Below are positions 1 to 7,817 of a stretch of 23,117 nucleotides of DNA, piece after piece. The stretch is from CAYWKL01 sp964459095. GTDB taxonomy: Bacteria; Patescibacteriota; Microgenomatia; Daviesbacterales; UBA10151. Every line of letters begins with the position of its first letter. The stretch's first letter is position 1. Made by a program: the position numbers and the translations under genes. The stretch spans positions 1 to 23,117 of the forward strand of contig CAYWKL010000015.1 of assembly GCA_964459095.1 (NCBI GenBank), written 5' to 3'. Under the pieces are notes generated by a model that ran no database searches, was not told the origin of the DNA, and saw only the letters and a list, made by a program, of their open reading frames with translations.

Positions 1-107
1 ATATGAACCCATCCCCCATCAAAAAGATGACTAGATTGAATTTTGTCTAAATCTTCTTGGAACTGCGCGGGTGTTTTTGCAAGTATTGCAGGAATAATTT
101 GAACCAT
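1..107 (-). CDS. rpe: Ribulose-phosphate 3-epimerase-like protein, N-terminal fragment
   Basis: Only the first 35 codons lie in the window; the gene runs off the left edge. Reading minus from ATG at 107 the start is MVQIIPAILAKTPAQF and continues to a GGWVH motif. This resembles the first beta strand and helix of ribulose-phosphate 3-epimerases of the (beta/alpha)8 fold, where the segment is followed by a metal-binding HIDxMDG motif lying outside the window. The enzyme interconverts ribulose-5-phosphate and xylulose-5-phosphate in the non-oxidative pentose phosphate pathway. The next gene upstream on the same strand is rpiB, 70 bases away, which acts on the same substrate and supports the assignment. 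The identification rests on a short segment, so a related sugar-phosphate TIM barrel cannot be excluded. Confidence 0.6.
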   Translation of the reverse strand, partial: MVQIIPAILAKTPAQFQEDLDKIQSSHLFDGGWVH

Positions 108-177
108 ATTATTAAGTTTTCCAAGAAACAAGATACAAGTTTTCCAAATTTAAAAATTGATTATTATAATTTGTTTG

Positions 178-642
178 TTACTTGGATACTTGGTCATTTT
201 CAATACTACTTATCTTACTTATTCTCCTAACATGACGCTCTTCTCCTTCAAAAGAAGTTCCAAGCCATGTATTGACAGCTTCTAAAGCCTGAGTTTCATT
301 TAGAAACCTTGCTCCTAAAGATAAAACATTAGCGTCATTGTGTACTCTTGAGAGATTAATTATTTCCTCAGGAGGGCCATAATAGACTATAGCTCTTACA
401 TTGTTAAATTTATTGGCTACAATTGCCTCTCCTTGACCTGAACCTCCTAATATTATTCCACTACTTTCTGGATCAGAAGAAACCGCTTTAGCTGCAATTG
501 AGATAAAATCAGGGTAATCATCTTCTGGGTTCATTTCATACGCACCACAATCTTCAACCTTGTAGCCTTCTTTCGTTAAAAATTCCTTAATTTTTTCCTT
601 TAACTGAAACCCTGCATGATCTGCAGCCAGATAAATCTTCAT
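178..642 (-). CDS. rpiB: Ribose-5-phosphate isomerase B (RpiB/LacAB family)
   Basis: This enzyme interconverts ribose-5-phosphate and ribulose-5-phosphate in the cytoplasm, giving the precursor for the PRPP synthetase encoded nearby. I start it at the ATG at 642, where the protein opens with the family hallmark MKIYLAADHAGF and an AGGAG lies just upstream; an ATG nine codons earlier (669) would add residues the family lacks. The protein is 154 residues, normal for the family. Asp8-His9 form the substrate loop, GGSGQGE lies at 66-72, and RVHNDANVLSLGAR at 99-112 is the phosphate-binding block. The catalytic cysteine of E. coli-type RpiB (CGTG) is replaced by Gly66. The GGSGxGE form instead matches the mycobacterial type, where the Glu (here Glu72) is the general base. 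It probably forms an operon with the flanking minus-strand genes. Confidence 0.93.
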   Translation of the reverse strand: MKIYLAADHAGFQLKEKIKEFLTKEGYKVEDCGAYEMNPEDDYPDFISIAAKAVSSDPESSGIILGGSGQGEAIVANKFNNVRAIVYYGPPEEIINLSRVHNDANVLSLGARFLNETQALEAVNTWLGTSFEGEERHVRRISKISSIENDQVSK

Positions 643-677
643 ATACTCCTGTTTTATTGTACCATGCAAAGTATAAG

Positions 678-2666
678 TTAACTCTCATCTCGCTTCATCA
701 TAGCTAAAAAGGCTTCCTCGCATAACTCAAGTACATCAAGAGGGATGGGTAATTTATGTTTTTCTATGATCCTGCGCATACTCTCAGGAGTATCCTCGTA
801 ATAAATCCTAGATTCATTGTTGTCATGTAACATCCTTTGAGTTCTTGCCACATCTTCACCTAAAGATTGAAGATAAGTTCGAAGAATCCACTGGGTTTCT
901 TCATCCAATTGAGAAAGAGCAAAGTCAGCTCTATGAAAAATAGTAAAACGAGGTTCTGCAAATTTTCTCTGGATGAATTCATTATCAAGATCAAAATTTT
1001 CTATTCTACTTCGCATTTCAGCAAACAGTACTTGTTCTGCTAGTCCTAATCTGCGAGTATTGCTGACTTGGCTACTAATTTCATCTTCATGTGTTTTAAT
1101 ATAATCAACAATGGCCATTACTTCATGACCTAATTGTCGGGAGATAGATACCGCATCAAGATTTGATGGCAAAACTATAGTTTTTTGCCACTCATTTCCT
1201 AAAAAATCTACTTTAATCTGATCTTCCTCTCTCTTATAAGCTACTGTGTAATCGCCTCCAGGATAGGATACAGTTATAATTTCTTCTGGTTTTTCAAAAC
1301 TAATTTCTTTCGCTATCGTCTCTGTATTCCTCCAATCATATGTACCTGTATCAAAAGAGCCTTTTTTATGTTGCTTTTTAGGTCTATAGTCAGGATTACT
1401 CACTGGAATTTCCATCTTCACAGGAAAAGGAGTTAAGAAGGTATACTTTTTTAAATGATCAAGAAAATACTCAGCCTTGAAAGGTAGTTCGTATACAACC
1501 TTAACATAAACATTATTGTAGGGGAAGTTTGGATCTTCTTTGGCTATACCCTCGGATACATCATTCCAGTGAACAGACATTCTTTCTTGTGCAATCGCAA
1601 CTTCATCCGCTTGTCCCAGACTCCCTGGAAATAGCTGAAGATAAGAACCCCTTACTCTAAACCCTTTAGGCCCAACTCCAATACTTCCTTCAAATTCCCC
1701 TCCTTTTATATATTTACCCCAGAAATCTCTAATAAATTGCTCTCTTGTCATGTAAGAAGGAATTGTTACCGAAAAACTAACGTCATGTTGTCCAAAGCTC
1801 CCACCATAATAAGAGATTTCATATAATTTTCCATCTCTTCTATATCTGATTGTTGGATAGTCCTCTCTTGGGTCAGCCCAATCTTTTTTTCGACCTAAGT
1901 AATCATCAAGCGATGAAACAGATGGAATAACTAGATCATGATCACGCTTAGGATGAAGGGACGCATAAGAATCATCTAACAATAACTCTTTTGCGGCTTC
2001 ATAAGTTTTCTCTGCAGCAACCCCAACCTCTTTTGATGCCTTTAAATCCTCTTTGTTGACAACATTTGCAGGATAAGAAATAGCCTCAAGAATAGGTAAG
2101 TGCGGTGCAATATGCTTATATCCAGGTCGAGTTAGTCCAAGTGAGTTTCTACGTCTAAGTAACAATGGTACAAATTCCGCATCATCGGTTAAAACATAAA
2201 TATTGCATGTATCTCTAAATGTCCCACCTTTTAATTCAGGACCAACAAGAGGATAGAGAAGATCATGCAGATCTTCTTCCTTTACCAATCTACCATCAGA
2301 GCTTGCATAATGACGGGCAAGCTCTAGTATAAGAAGCTTAGTGGGTTCATCTATATGATCTACTTCATTCCAATGGTCTCTTTTTGTTTCACTTAAAAAA
2401 CTTTGTCGCATTCTTCTCACTGGTAAATAAAATCCTACTTGTGCCCACCGCTTATCAAGTGCTTCATCAGCAAGACGTCTTACATATGTATCAGGATGAG
2501 TAGTCAAAGAACGCAGTCCACGACATAGTTTTATTTGTTCATCAATTGGAAGATTGCCATGATCCAGGTATCTATCATAGATACGGACAACAGCATCAAG
2601 CCTACTTGGCACATCTTCAATAAGTGCTATTTCTGGGATTGGAAACCTCCCTTTGCGCTCCGACAT
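678..2666 (-). CDS. Large orphan protein of unknown function (662 aa)
   Basis: I do not recognise this protein. It is a soluble, charged 662-residue chain without a signal peptide or membrane segment. Visible parts are a helical N-terminal third rich in Leu/Arg/Glu (about 1-130), a region with TFRDTCNIYVLTDDAEFVP (about 149-167), a beta-rich middle with many aromatic residues (about 270-400), a second beta-rich stretch with YPGGDYTVAYK (about 470-480), and a helical C-terminus. No catalytic motif stands out. ATG at 2666 is preceded by TGGTATATT seven bases upstream and has no convincing Shine-Dalgarno site, so translation may be leaderless. The stop lies 35 bases before the rpiB start used here, so the two are probably co-transcribed. 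A function tied to pentose phosphates cannot be claimed from position alone. Confidence 0.8.
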   Translation of the reverse strand: MSERKGRFPIPEIALIEDVPSRLDAVVRIYDRYLDHGNLPIDEQIKLCRGLRSLTTHPDTYVRRLADEALDKRWAQVGFYLPVRRMRQSFLSETKRDHWNEVDHIDEPTKLLILELARHYASSDGRLVKEEDLHDLLYPLVGPELKGGTFRDTCNIYVLTDDAEFVPLLLRRRNSLGLTRPGYKHIAPHLPILEAISYPANVVNKEDLKASKEVGVAAEKTYEAAKELLLDDSYASLHPKRDHDLVIPSVSSLDDYLGRKKDWADPREDYPTIRYRRDGKLYEISYYGGSFGQHDVSFSVTIPSYMTREQFIRDFWGKYIKGGEFEGSIGVGPKGFRVRGSYLQLFPGSLGQADEVAIAQERMSVHWNDVSEGIAKEDPNFPYNNVYVKVVYELPFKAEYFLDHLKKYTFLTPFPVKMEIPVSNPDYRPKKQHKKGSFDTGTYDWRNTETIAKEISFEKPEEIITVSYPGGDYTVAYKREEDQIKVDFLGNEWQKTIVLPSNLDAVSISRQLGHEVMAIVDYIKTHEDEISSQVSNTRRLGLAEQVLFAEMRSRIENFDLDNEFIQRKFAEPRFTIFHRADFALSQLDEETQWILRTYLQSLGEDVARTQRMLHDNNESRIYYEDTPESMRRIIEKHKLPIPLDVLELCEEAFLAMMKRDES

Positions 2667-2673
2667 ACCCCAT

Positions 2674-2682
2674 AATATACCA
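2674..2682 (-). promoter_or_regulatory. Extended -10 promoter of the orphan gene
   Basis: On the minus strand TGG-TATATT ends seven bases before the ATG at 2666. That spacing would place the transcript start at or next to the ATG. No clear -35 box is visible. The overlapping hexamer TATTAT (2677-2672) is an alternative reading. Confidence 0.4.
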
Positions 2683-2719
2683 TACTACCTTTGTATTCTA
2701 AATCCCTTTAAAAAACTCA

Positions 2720-2749
2720 TTGACTAACCTTAAGAAAATCTTGTATAAA
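2720..2749 (+). promoter_or_regulatory. Plus-strand promoter of a short transcript
   Basis: TTGACT (2720-2725) and TATAAA (2744-2749) are separated by 18 bases, a good sigma-70-like match. It points toward the terminator at 2785-2806 and away from the orphan gene. No plus-strand gene follows, because prs is on the other strand. Confidence 0.6.
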
Positions 2750-2755
2750 TAGTAA

Positions 2756-2806
2756 TGTTTGCCAAAGGGCGAATCCTCGAGAATCCCCGCTACGTGCGGG
2801 GTTTTT
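2756..2806 (+). ncRNA. Candidate ~50-nt small RNA
   Basis: A promoter at 2720-2749 and an intrinsic terminator ending at 2806 bracket about 50 bases with no plausible coding role. The RNA would contain a direct repeat of GAATCC separated by TCGA (2771-2786) and then the terminator stem. An ORF from ATG at 2755 runs straight through the terminator and does not resemble a gene. The RNA would lie just past the 3' end of prs, on the opposite strand. The existence of the transcript is an inference from signals only. Confidence 0.4.
2785..2806 (+). terminator. Intrinsic terminator
   Basis: CCCCGC (2785-2790), loop TACGT and GCGGGG (2796-2801) are followed by five T. The T tract is on the plus strand only, so it terminates plus-strand transcription and not prs. 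Confidence 0.8.
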
Positions 2807-2812
2807 CGTGGA

Positions 2813-3712
2813 TTACTCCTCAATTCCTAAAGTTTTCCTTAAAAGAGAAACTATAGAAATTATTTCTATTTTTTCGGAATCTTCTTTTCTCATAGTTGGC
2901 AAGTTAACAGTGTCAGTTACAAAAATTTCTTCTACTCCCAGCTCAAATAATTTCCTCCATTTACTCCCTGCAAAAATCCCATGTGTTACAAAAATATACA
3001 AATTTTGCACTCCTTTTTCTTTTAAAACTTCAACAGTTGAAACTAAAGAGCCTCCTGTACTTAACACTTCATCTACAATTACTGCATTTTTTAAAACCTC
3101 ACCATGTAACCCTAAATGAGATATTTCATCTCCTGCTTTTCTAATCTTTTCCAAGTATGCAATCTTTACATTACCCATTAAGTATTTAGCTATTTCTTGA
3201 TTGGTTATGTGTGCATTTGCATCTGGTGCAACAAGTGTAAATTCGCCTAGGTTTAACTTATTTATCTCAGCTGCAAAAAGCTCTGCTATAGAAATTGATT
3301 CAAAAGGAATAGGAAATAATTTAGCTACATGTTGACTGTGAACATCTACAGTAATCACCTTATCAACTCCCGCAAAAGAAATTAAAGAGGCAAGAAGGGA
3401 AGTAGCCATACTTTCACCGGGTTTATGTTTATCTTGCCTTGCATAAGCCATATAAGGCAAAATTAAAGTAACCTTAAGCGCTCCTTCTTTTTTTAATGTA
3501 TGACAAAGTAAAAGCGTTGTCAGTAAATTTTCATCAGGAGGAGTTAAACTAGCTAAAACAAAACATTCCTCATTTACCACATTAGTTTTTAGCAGAATAT
3601 AAAGCTCAAGATCAGGAAATCTACTTATTGTAAGTTCTCCCTCTTTAATTTCGGAGCCTCCAATTAGTTTTTCACCGAATTTTTTAAGGCCTGGAAGGCT
3701 AAAAATTAGCAT
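2813..3712 (-). CDS. prs: Ribose-phosphate pyrophosphokinase (PRPP synthetase), archaeal-like
   Basis: The enzyme makes PRPP from ribose-5-phosphate and ATP for nucleotide synthesis. The 299-residue protein has two phosphoribosyltransferase-like halves. It shows RFPDLELY (31-38), the ATP-binding flexible loop YMAYARQDKHKPGES (87-101), the DVHSQHV segment (123-129), the catalytic Lys189/Arg191 region, and a PRPP-binding loop VIVDEVLSTGGS (211-222). Classical bacterial enzymes read DDxIDTAGT at that loop. The STGG form and short length are closer to archaeal enzymes. The second ribose-binding block reads VAPDANAH (161-168) rather than SPDxGxxKR. The start at 3712 has a TATCTT 12 bases upstream and no clear Shine-Dalgarno site. 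It is the last gene of a minus-strand run that begins near 6843, and it uses the product of rpiB. Confidence 0.92.
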   Translation of the reverse strand: MLIFSLPGLKKFGEKLIGGSEIKEGELTISRFPDLELYILLKTNVVNEECFVLASLTPPDENLLTTLLLCHTLKKEGALKVTLILPYMAYARQDKHKPGESMATSLLASLISFAGVDKVITVDVHSQHVAKLFPIPFESISIAELFAAEINKLNLGEFTLVAPDANAHITNQEIAKYLMGNVKIAYLEKIRKAGDEISHLGLHGEVLKNAVIVDEVLSTGGSLVSTVEVLKEKGVQNLYIFVTHGIFAGSKWRKLFELGVEEIFVTDTVNLPTMRKEDSEKIEIISIVSLLRKTLGIEE

Positions 3713-3755
3713 AATTTTGCTTAAAGATACACCAAAGCTTTTTGTCTTACAAGTT

Positions 3756-4871
3756 TTAACTATATTTCCCGGTAAGAATTACTCTTAGTGAGTACAGCCC
3801 TAGTATATAAAAAGCAGGCAGTACAGGTAAAATATAGCGGGGTAAAATTGTACCAAAAGAAAGAAAAAAAATGTAAATAAAAAACCAGATGACAATAACC
3901 CCAACAGGTACTTTTAAAGTTTTAAGGAAAATTCTTTTATTAAAAATTAAAAGTATAAAAACTAAGGTAAGCATTGTTAATATCGGCCAGGTTATTTGCC
4001 AATCTGAGGCTTTTTGGATTGGAGAATCAGAACTTATATGCCACCTGTTAAATAAAATCAAATCCCAAAATCCTAAAGGATTAAAATCAAGCTTTTGTCT
4101 GTAAAACTCAAATAAATATTTTTGGTATCCAAAAAAACGTCGCAATTGCTCTCCTTGCAAAAATACAGGAATAAAAATAATTAACATAGATAAAAGGGCA
4201 AAGGGAGAAGACAGAATAAGTTTAATAGTCCTTTCGTAGTTTTTGCTTAATACTGAATTAATTATCCAAATTAAAAAAATTAAAACTCCTGGCAACCAAA
4301 ATTTTACTGACATTAAAATTCCAAGGGTTAAAAATGCTGATATTAAAAACAGGGGTTTTTTGAAAGAAAGAATATAGAAAATAAAACTTAAAAGAATAAA
4401 GAAAAGCTGAATATTATCTAAAGACGGCGCATAAACCATTTGGGCAATAAAAAGTTTCTCAAAAGAAAAAATAGTAATTAAAAGTAAAGACCAAAAGAAA
4501 CTTTTGAAAATTAAAAATGATAAATAAAATAAAGCACTTAAACTTAAAATATTAAAAATCAGTGAGATTACTTTTTCATTGTTTAAATATCTTTCAGAAA
4601 TACCAATTAAATATTTCCCAAATGGTGCAGCTTCCCCGTTTATTAAAATTGGATTTTCACCTTTCATTATTTCCCAAGAAGCATAAGCAAAAACTACCTC
4701 ATCAGGGATAATATTTTTTGATCCGGGTACAGAGTATTGGGAAATGCTGAAAACTTTCTTGTAATCTAGCGGTCTAAAGGAAGTAATAAAAGATCTTAAA
4801 TTTTGATTAATTAATACTCCAAGATGAATTGCTAAAATAAAGAAAAGTATAAAGATGCCAACTTTTTTCAC
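3756..4871 (-). CDS. Integral membrane glycosyltransferase-like protein (GT-C/PMT fold)
   Basis: This 371-residue protein has roughly eight to ten hydrophobic helices. Its first large extracytoplasmic loop carries an acidic pair, Asp57-Glu58, in NIIPDEVVFAYASW, followed by GEAAPFGKYLIG (79-90). This matches the DE...PPLGKlLI pattern of protein O-mannosyltransferase-like and ArnT-like GT-C enzymes, which move a sugar from a polyprenyl-phosphate carrier to a protein or lipid outside the membrane. The C-terminal LPRYILPVLPAFYILG is also typical. The start is GTG at 4871; no in-frame ATG lies nearby upstream. The gene is 43 bases from prs and 26 bases from the ZIP gene, consistent with an operon. 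The acceptor cannot be deduced. Confidence 0.72.
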   Translation of the reverse strand: MKKVGIFILFFILAIHLGVLINQNLRSFITSFRPLDYKKVFSISQYSVPGSKNIIPDEVVFAYASWEIMKGENPILINGEAAPFGKYLIGISERYLNNEKVISLIFNILSLSALFYLSFLIFKSFFWSLLLITIFSFEKLFIAQMVYAPSLDNIQLFFILLSFIFYILSFKKPLFLISAFLTLGILMSVKFWLPGVLIFLIWIINSVLSKNYERTIKLILSSPFALLSMLIIFIPVFLQGEQLRRFFGYQKYLFEFYRQKLDFNPLGFWDLILFNRWHISSDSPIQKASDWQITWPILTMLTLVFILLIFNKRIFLKTLKVPVGVIVIWFFIYIFFLSFGTILPRYILPVLPAFYILGLYSLRVILTGKYS

Positions 4872-4897
4872 AACATCTTTATATCATTTTTAAAAAC

Positions 4898-5659
4898 TTA
4901 ATGTTCGAGAAGACCTACTAAAAAGTATATTATCCATACTCCAAATAGTAAAAGCAGAGTCTCGATTAAAGCTACTACCCTTTTTTCTTCATTGTGGATC
5001 TCAGGAATTAAATCTGATGCAGCAATGTAAATAAAGAATCCTGCAGACAAAGCAAGCATAACCGGTAAAATACTTTCTAAGGAATCCCCTAATGCATAAG
5101 CAAGTATCGCTCCAACTAAAGCTACTAAAGCTGAAGCAATATTAATTAGAATAATTTTTTTTCGCCTCATTCCTTTATGCAAAAGAATTCCAAAATCCCC
5201 AATCTCTTGTGGGATTTCATGAGCTACAACAGCGAAAGTTGTAACTACACCTAGCGGGATACTTAGTAAAAATGTAATTGCAATAACAACACCATCTATG
5301 AAGTTGTGGACACTATCTCCAATTACAACTAAAGGGATTACAGATTTTCTAGTTTCTTTATTCTCTAGGTTATATTGGTGGTGATGATACCAGTGAATAA
5401 CTCTCTCCAGTAAAAAAAATATTATTATTCCAATGAGGGTCCAAAGGAAAATATTTATTCCCCCCTCTTTCACCTCATGAGCTGCCTTGGGTAGAAGGTC
5501 AAAAAAGGAAGCCCCAAGCAGCGTACCTGCTGCAAAAGCACTTAAAAAATGAGAAATTTTTAGTGCTATTTTTTCTTTATATAAAAGTAAAACTCCGCCA
5601 ATAAGGGAAACAACGCTTCCTAAAAGAGTAAAGATAATAATGTAACCTAGAATTGACAT
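4898..5659 (-). CDS. ZIP family divalent metal transporter
   Basis: The protein imports a divalent cation, usually zinc, across the inner membrane. I start it at ATG 5659 (253 residues); a TTG two codons earlier is possible. It has about eight membrane helices and both ZIP signature helices: HNFIDG at 118-123 in the fourth and HEIPQEIGD at 147-155 in the fifth, which together form the binuclear metal site. A cytoplasmic loop between the third and fourth helices is His-rich (HWYHHHQ, 89-95), as in many ZIP proteins. It sits in the minus-strand run with the sugar dehydrogenase and the GT-C protein, but no metal-responsive operator was seen. Metal specificity cannot be read from the sequence. 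Confidence 0.93.
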   Translation of the reverse strand: MSILGYIIIFTLLGSVVSLIGGVLLLYKEKIALKISHFLSAFAAGTLLGASFFDLLPKAAHEVKEGGINIFLWTLIGIIIFFLLERVIHWYHHHQYNLENKETRKSVIPLVVIGDSVHNFIDGVVIAITFLLSIPLGVVTTFAVVAHEIPQEIGDFGILLHKGMRRKKIILINIASALVALVGAILAYALGDSLESILPVMLALSAGFFIYIAASDLIPEIHNEEKRVVALIETLLLLFGVWIIYFLVGLLEH

Positions 5660-5709
5660 ATTCAAAGGACAAAAATATTATTGCAAGTAATTCGCAATAA
5701 AGCAATAGT

Positions 5710-6843
5710 TTATAATGAATTTGGGTCTACTTCAATCAACTTATCATCTCCTGATTTCGGAATACCGCGTCCATCAGTATTGTTAGTCAAGATATAAAAA
5801 ATCTTGTCTTTTCCTAAAACAATATCCCTTATTCTTCCATATTCCCCATTAAAAATTTTTCTTAAAGCTTTATTTTCTAAATCTAATTCAAATAAATCTT
5901 GACCTCTAAGTCCAGTAAAGTATAATTTTCCATTTAACACTACTGCTCCTGAAGGGGCCCAGGTTTCTTCCCCACTGTTTAAAAAAGGTATTTCCATTCC
6001 TGCTTTTTTTTGATCCCCACGAACATCCGGCCATCCGTAATTCTTTCCAGGTTCAATTAAATTAACTTCATCAAAAGCACTTGATCCATGCTCTGTTTCC
6101 CATAACCTACCTTGCAAATCCCAAGCTAAACCTTGTGGATTTCTGTGTCCATATGAATAAACTCTAGAATTAAATGGGTTTCCTTGAGCAGGATTACCCC
6201 CATCATCCACCCTTAAAATTTTCCCAGCTAAAGAATTTTTATTTTGAGACAGCGAAGGTTCCTGCGCATCTCCTGTTGTTATATAAAGATACCCGTCAGG
6301 TCCAAATTTTATTCTTCCACCATTATGGAAAACTGCTCCAGGAATATCATCTACAATAATTTCCCTATCTATCAATTGATTATCTTCCAGCTTATATCTA
6401 ACAACGCGGTTTAAAGTATTAATTCCATCTCCTGAAAAAGTATAGTAAAGGTAGATAAATTTATTCTCCTCAAAATCTGGATGTACTGCTAATCCTAATA
6501 AACCTCCCTCACCAACAGCATGCACATCATCAATTACTAAAATAGGTTTCTCTTTTAACATTCCTTTTACATCAATCAATTTTATATTTCCTGGACGCTC
6601 TGTAAAAATAATAGACCCATCTGGCAAGAAATCCATTGACCAGGGGATTTTTAAGTTTTGAGCAAGAATACTAATTGGTTCCCGCAGTTTTTTTTCTATG
6701 GGGCTTGAAGATTCTGAAAGATTATTTGCTGGAACATTCGCCGGGAGAATACCCTCTTCCATTTTCCCTCTTAAAAAGAGAAACCATATCAATGCTCCTA
6801 AAAATATAACTAATATTCCAATCAGAAGCATCTTTGAAGGCAT
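5710..6843 (-). CDS. Membrane-anchored PQQ-type sugar dehydrogenase (GSDH family)
   Basis: This is a six-bladed beta-propeller of the glucose/sorbosone dehydrogenase family, which oxidises aldose sugars with pyrroloquinoline quinone. Residues 5-24 are a hydrophobic N-terminal anchor, so the propeller should be extracytoplasmic. Family motifs are GEGGLLGLAVHPDF (111-124), FHNGGRIKFGPDGYLYITTGD (172-192, in which His173 corresponds to the likely catalytic base), GKILRVDDGGNP (207-218), YGHRNPQGLAWD (231-242) and WETEHG (248-253). Length (377) is normal. ATG 6843 is preceded by TATAAT 11 bases upstream with no Shine-Dalgarno site. No PQQ synthesis genes are in the window, so cofactor use is unproven; some family members act without PQQ. 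It appears to be the first gene of the minus run toward prs. Confidence 0.88.
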   Translation of the reverse strand: MPSKMLLIGILVIFLGALIWFLFLRGKMEEGILPANVPANNLSESSSPIEKKLREPISILAQNLKIPWSMDFLPDGSIIFTERPGNIKLIDVKGMLKEKPILVIDDVHAVGEGGLLGLAVHPDFEENKFIYLYYTFSGDGINTLNRVVRYKLEDNQLIDREIIVDDIPGAVFHNGGRIKFGPDGYLYITTGDAQEPSLSQNKNSLAGKILRVDDGGNPAQGNPFNSRVYSYGHRNPQGLAWDLQGRLWETEHGSSAFDEVNLIEPGKNYGWPDVRGDQKKAGMEIPFLNSGEETWAPSGAVVLNGKLYFTGLRGQDLFELDLENKALRKIFNGEYGRIRDIVLGKDKIFYILTNNTDGRGIPKSGDDKLIEVDPNSL

Positions 6844-6854
6844 CTCAAATTTAC

Positions 6855-6860
6855 ATTATA
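6855..6860 (-). promoter_or_regulatory. -10 box of the sugar dehydrogenase gene
   Basis: TATAAT on the minus strand, preceded by TG, ends 11 bases before ATG 6843. The -35 region is weak. It lies back to back with the plus-strand promoter at 6892-6920. Confidence 0.45.
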
Positions 6861-6891
6861 CATTTTATATCCTTAATTTACTTTTGATATA

Positions 6892-6920
6892 TTGACTAAA
6901 AAGAAAAGTCCCTGTAGTAT
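6892..6920 (+). promoter_or_regulatory. Promoter of the lamin-tail gene
   Basis: TTGACT (6892-6897) and TAGTAT (6915-6920) are spaced by 17 bases. The transcript would start about six bases before the ATG at 6933. There is no Shine-Dalgarno site, so translation is nearly leaderless. Confidence 0.6.
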
Positions 6921-6932
6921 CAAATTACAACA

Positions 6933-7817
6933 ATGATAAAAGCTAATCTGTCCTTAGCTTTAGCTTCAGCTTCTACCCTAATTCTTTTTACTATATTCAC
7001 GACTCTCTTTGTAAATAGTGTTCGCTCAGCAACAGCAGAACATGTAGTAATTTCAGAGGTACAAATAGGTGCTGGGGATGCTGATGATGAATTCGTCGAA
7101 CTTTATAACCCAACTGGCTCAGCAATCGATTTAACAGGATGGCGGCTTTCGCGAAAAACTTCTACCGGTGGAAGCGGCGGCAATCTGGTTGCTGCTTTGT
7201 CCGGAAGCGTCCCAGCACATGGTTATTTTCTTGTAGCACCGGCCGTAGATTATACAGGTTCAGTAACCCCTGATCAAAATTATTCTACGGGTAGCAGGAT
7301 TGCTAGTAGCAACACTGTTTTGCTTTACAGCGATGCAGGTGTAACTTTAGTTGATAAACTAGGTTTGGGAAGCGCAGTTGATTCTGAAACTTCTCCTTTC
7401 TCACCTAATCCAGATCCTGGTCAAAGTATTGAAAGAAAAGCTAATTCTTCTTCAACTGTTGATTCCATGACAACTGGTGCAGATCTGCTTTTGGGAAATG
7501 GCGAGGATACAGATAATAACAGCTTAGACTTTATAGTTAGAGGAAGTTCAGATCCTCAAAACAGCCAGTCAGCTGTGGAACCGGAAGTAGAACCTTCACC
7601 AACACCATCGGAAAGTCCAAGCCCTTCTCCTTCTGAAAGTCCTTCTCCATCCCCAAGCGAAACTGCAACACCAACACCCACTCCAACAGAAACTCCTTCA
7701 CCAACCCCAAGTGCGAGTCCTTCTCCTTCTCCTTCTTTAACCTGTTCTATCAGATTTATAACTTTAAACTTCATATTTCAAACACTTAGAATGCCACTAT
7801 TTATTTGCGGGCGCTAG
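6933..7817 (+). CDS. Secreted lamin-tail-domain (LTD) protein with Ser/Pro/Thr-rich linker
   Basis: Residues 1-35 form a signal peptide with a probable cleavage site after SATA. Residues about 37-200 are a lamin tail domain: VVISEVQIGAG..DDEFVELYNP opens it, followed by IDLTGWRLSRK, an immunoglobulin-like fold used in surface or matrix proteins and often paired with other extracellular modules. Residues about 215-269 are a low-complexity linker of Pro, Ser, Thr and Glu (PSPSPSESPS repeats), likely an extended stalk. The last 25 residues are an odd hydrophobic tail framed by Cys271 and Cys292, with no sorting signal or membrane helix that I can identify. The tail might be a small beta structure or a frameshift product. 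The gene converges with the sulfatase gene and overlaps its end by 21 bases. Confidence 0.8.
   Translation: MIKANLSLALASASTLILFTIFTTLFVNSVRSATAEHVVISEVQIGAGDADDEFVELYNPTGSAIDLTGWRLSRKTSTGGSGGNLVAALSGSVPAHGYFLVAPAVDYTGSVTPDQNYSTGSRIASSNTVLLYSDAGVTLVDKLGLGSAVDSETSPFSPNPDPGQSIERKANSSSTVDSMTTGADLLLGNGEDTDNNSLDFIVRGSSDPQNSQSAVEPEVEPSPTPSESPSPSPSESPSPSPSETATPTPTPTETPSPTPSASPSPSPSLTCSIRFITLNFIFQTLRMPLFICGR
7590..7739 (+). repeat. Low-complexity Ser/Pro/Thr-coding repeat
   Basis: Degenerate repeats of cct-tct and cca-aca codons encode the PSPSPSE and TPTPTE stalk of the lamin-tail protein. The pyrimidine-rich strand bias creates a spurious long reading frame on the opposite strand. Confidence 0.8.

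Noticed and set aside
2755..2859. Leader-like ORF (ATG 2755) in the small plus-strand unit
   Set aside because: The frame runs through the terminator into the end of prs, is not enriched in any amino acid and has no antiterminator arm.
7556..7774. Minus-strand 72-codon frame over the lamin-tail stalk
   Set aside because: It is the mirror of the Ser/Pro codon repeat (Gly/Glu/Val-rich) and has no independent support.
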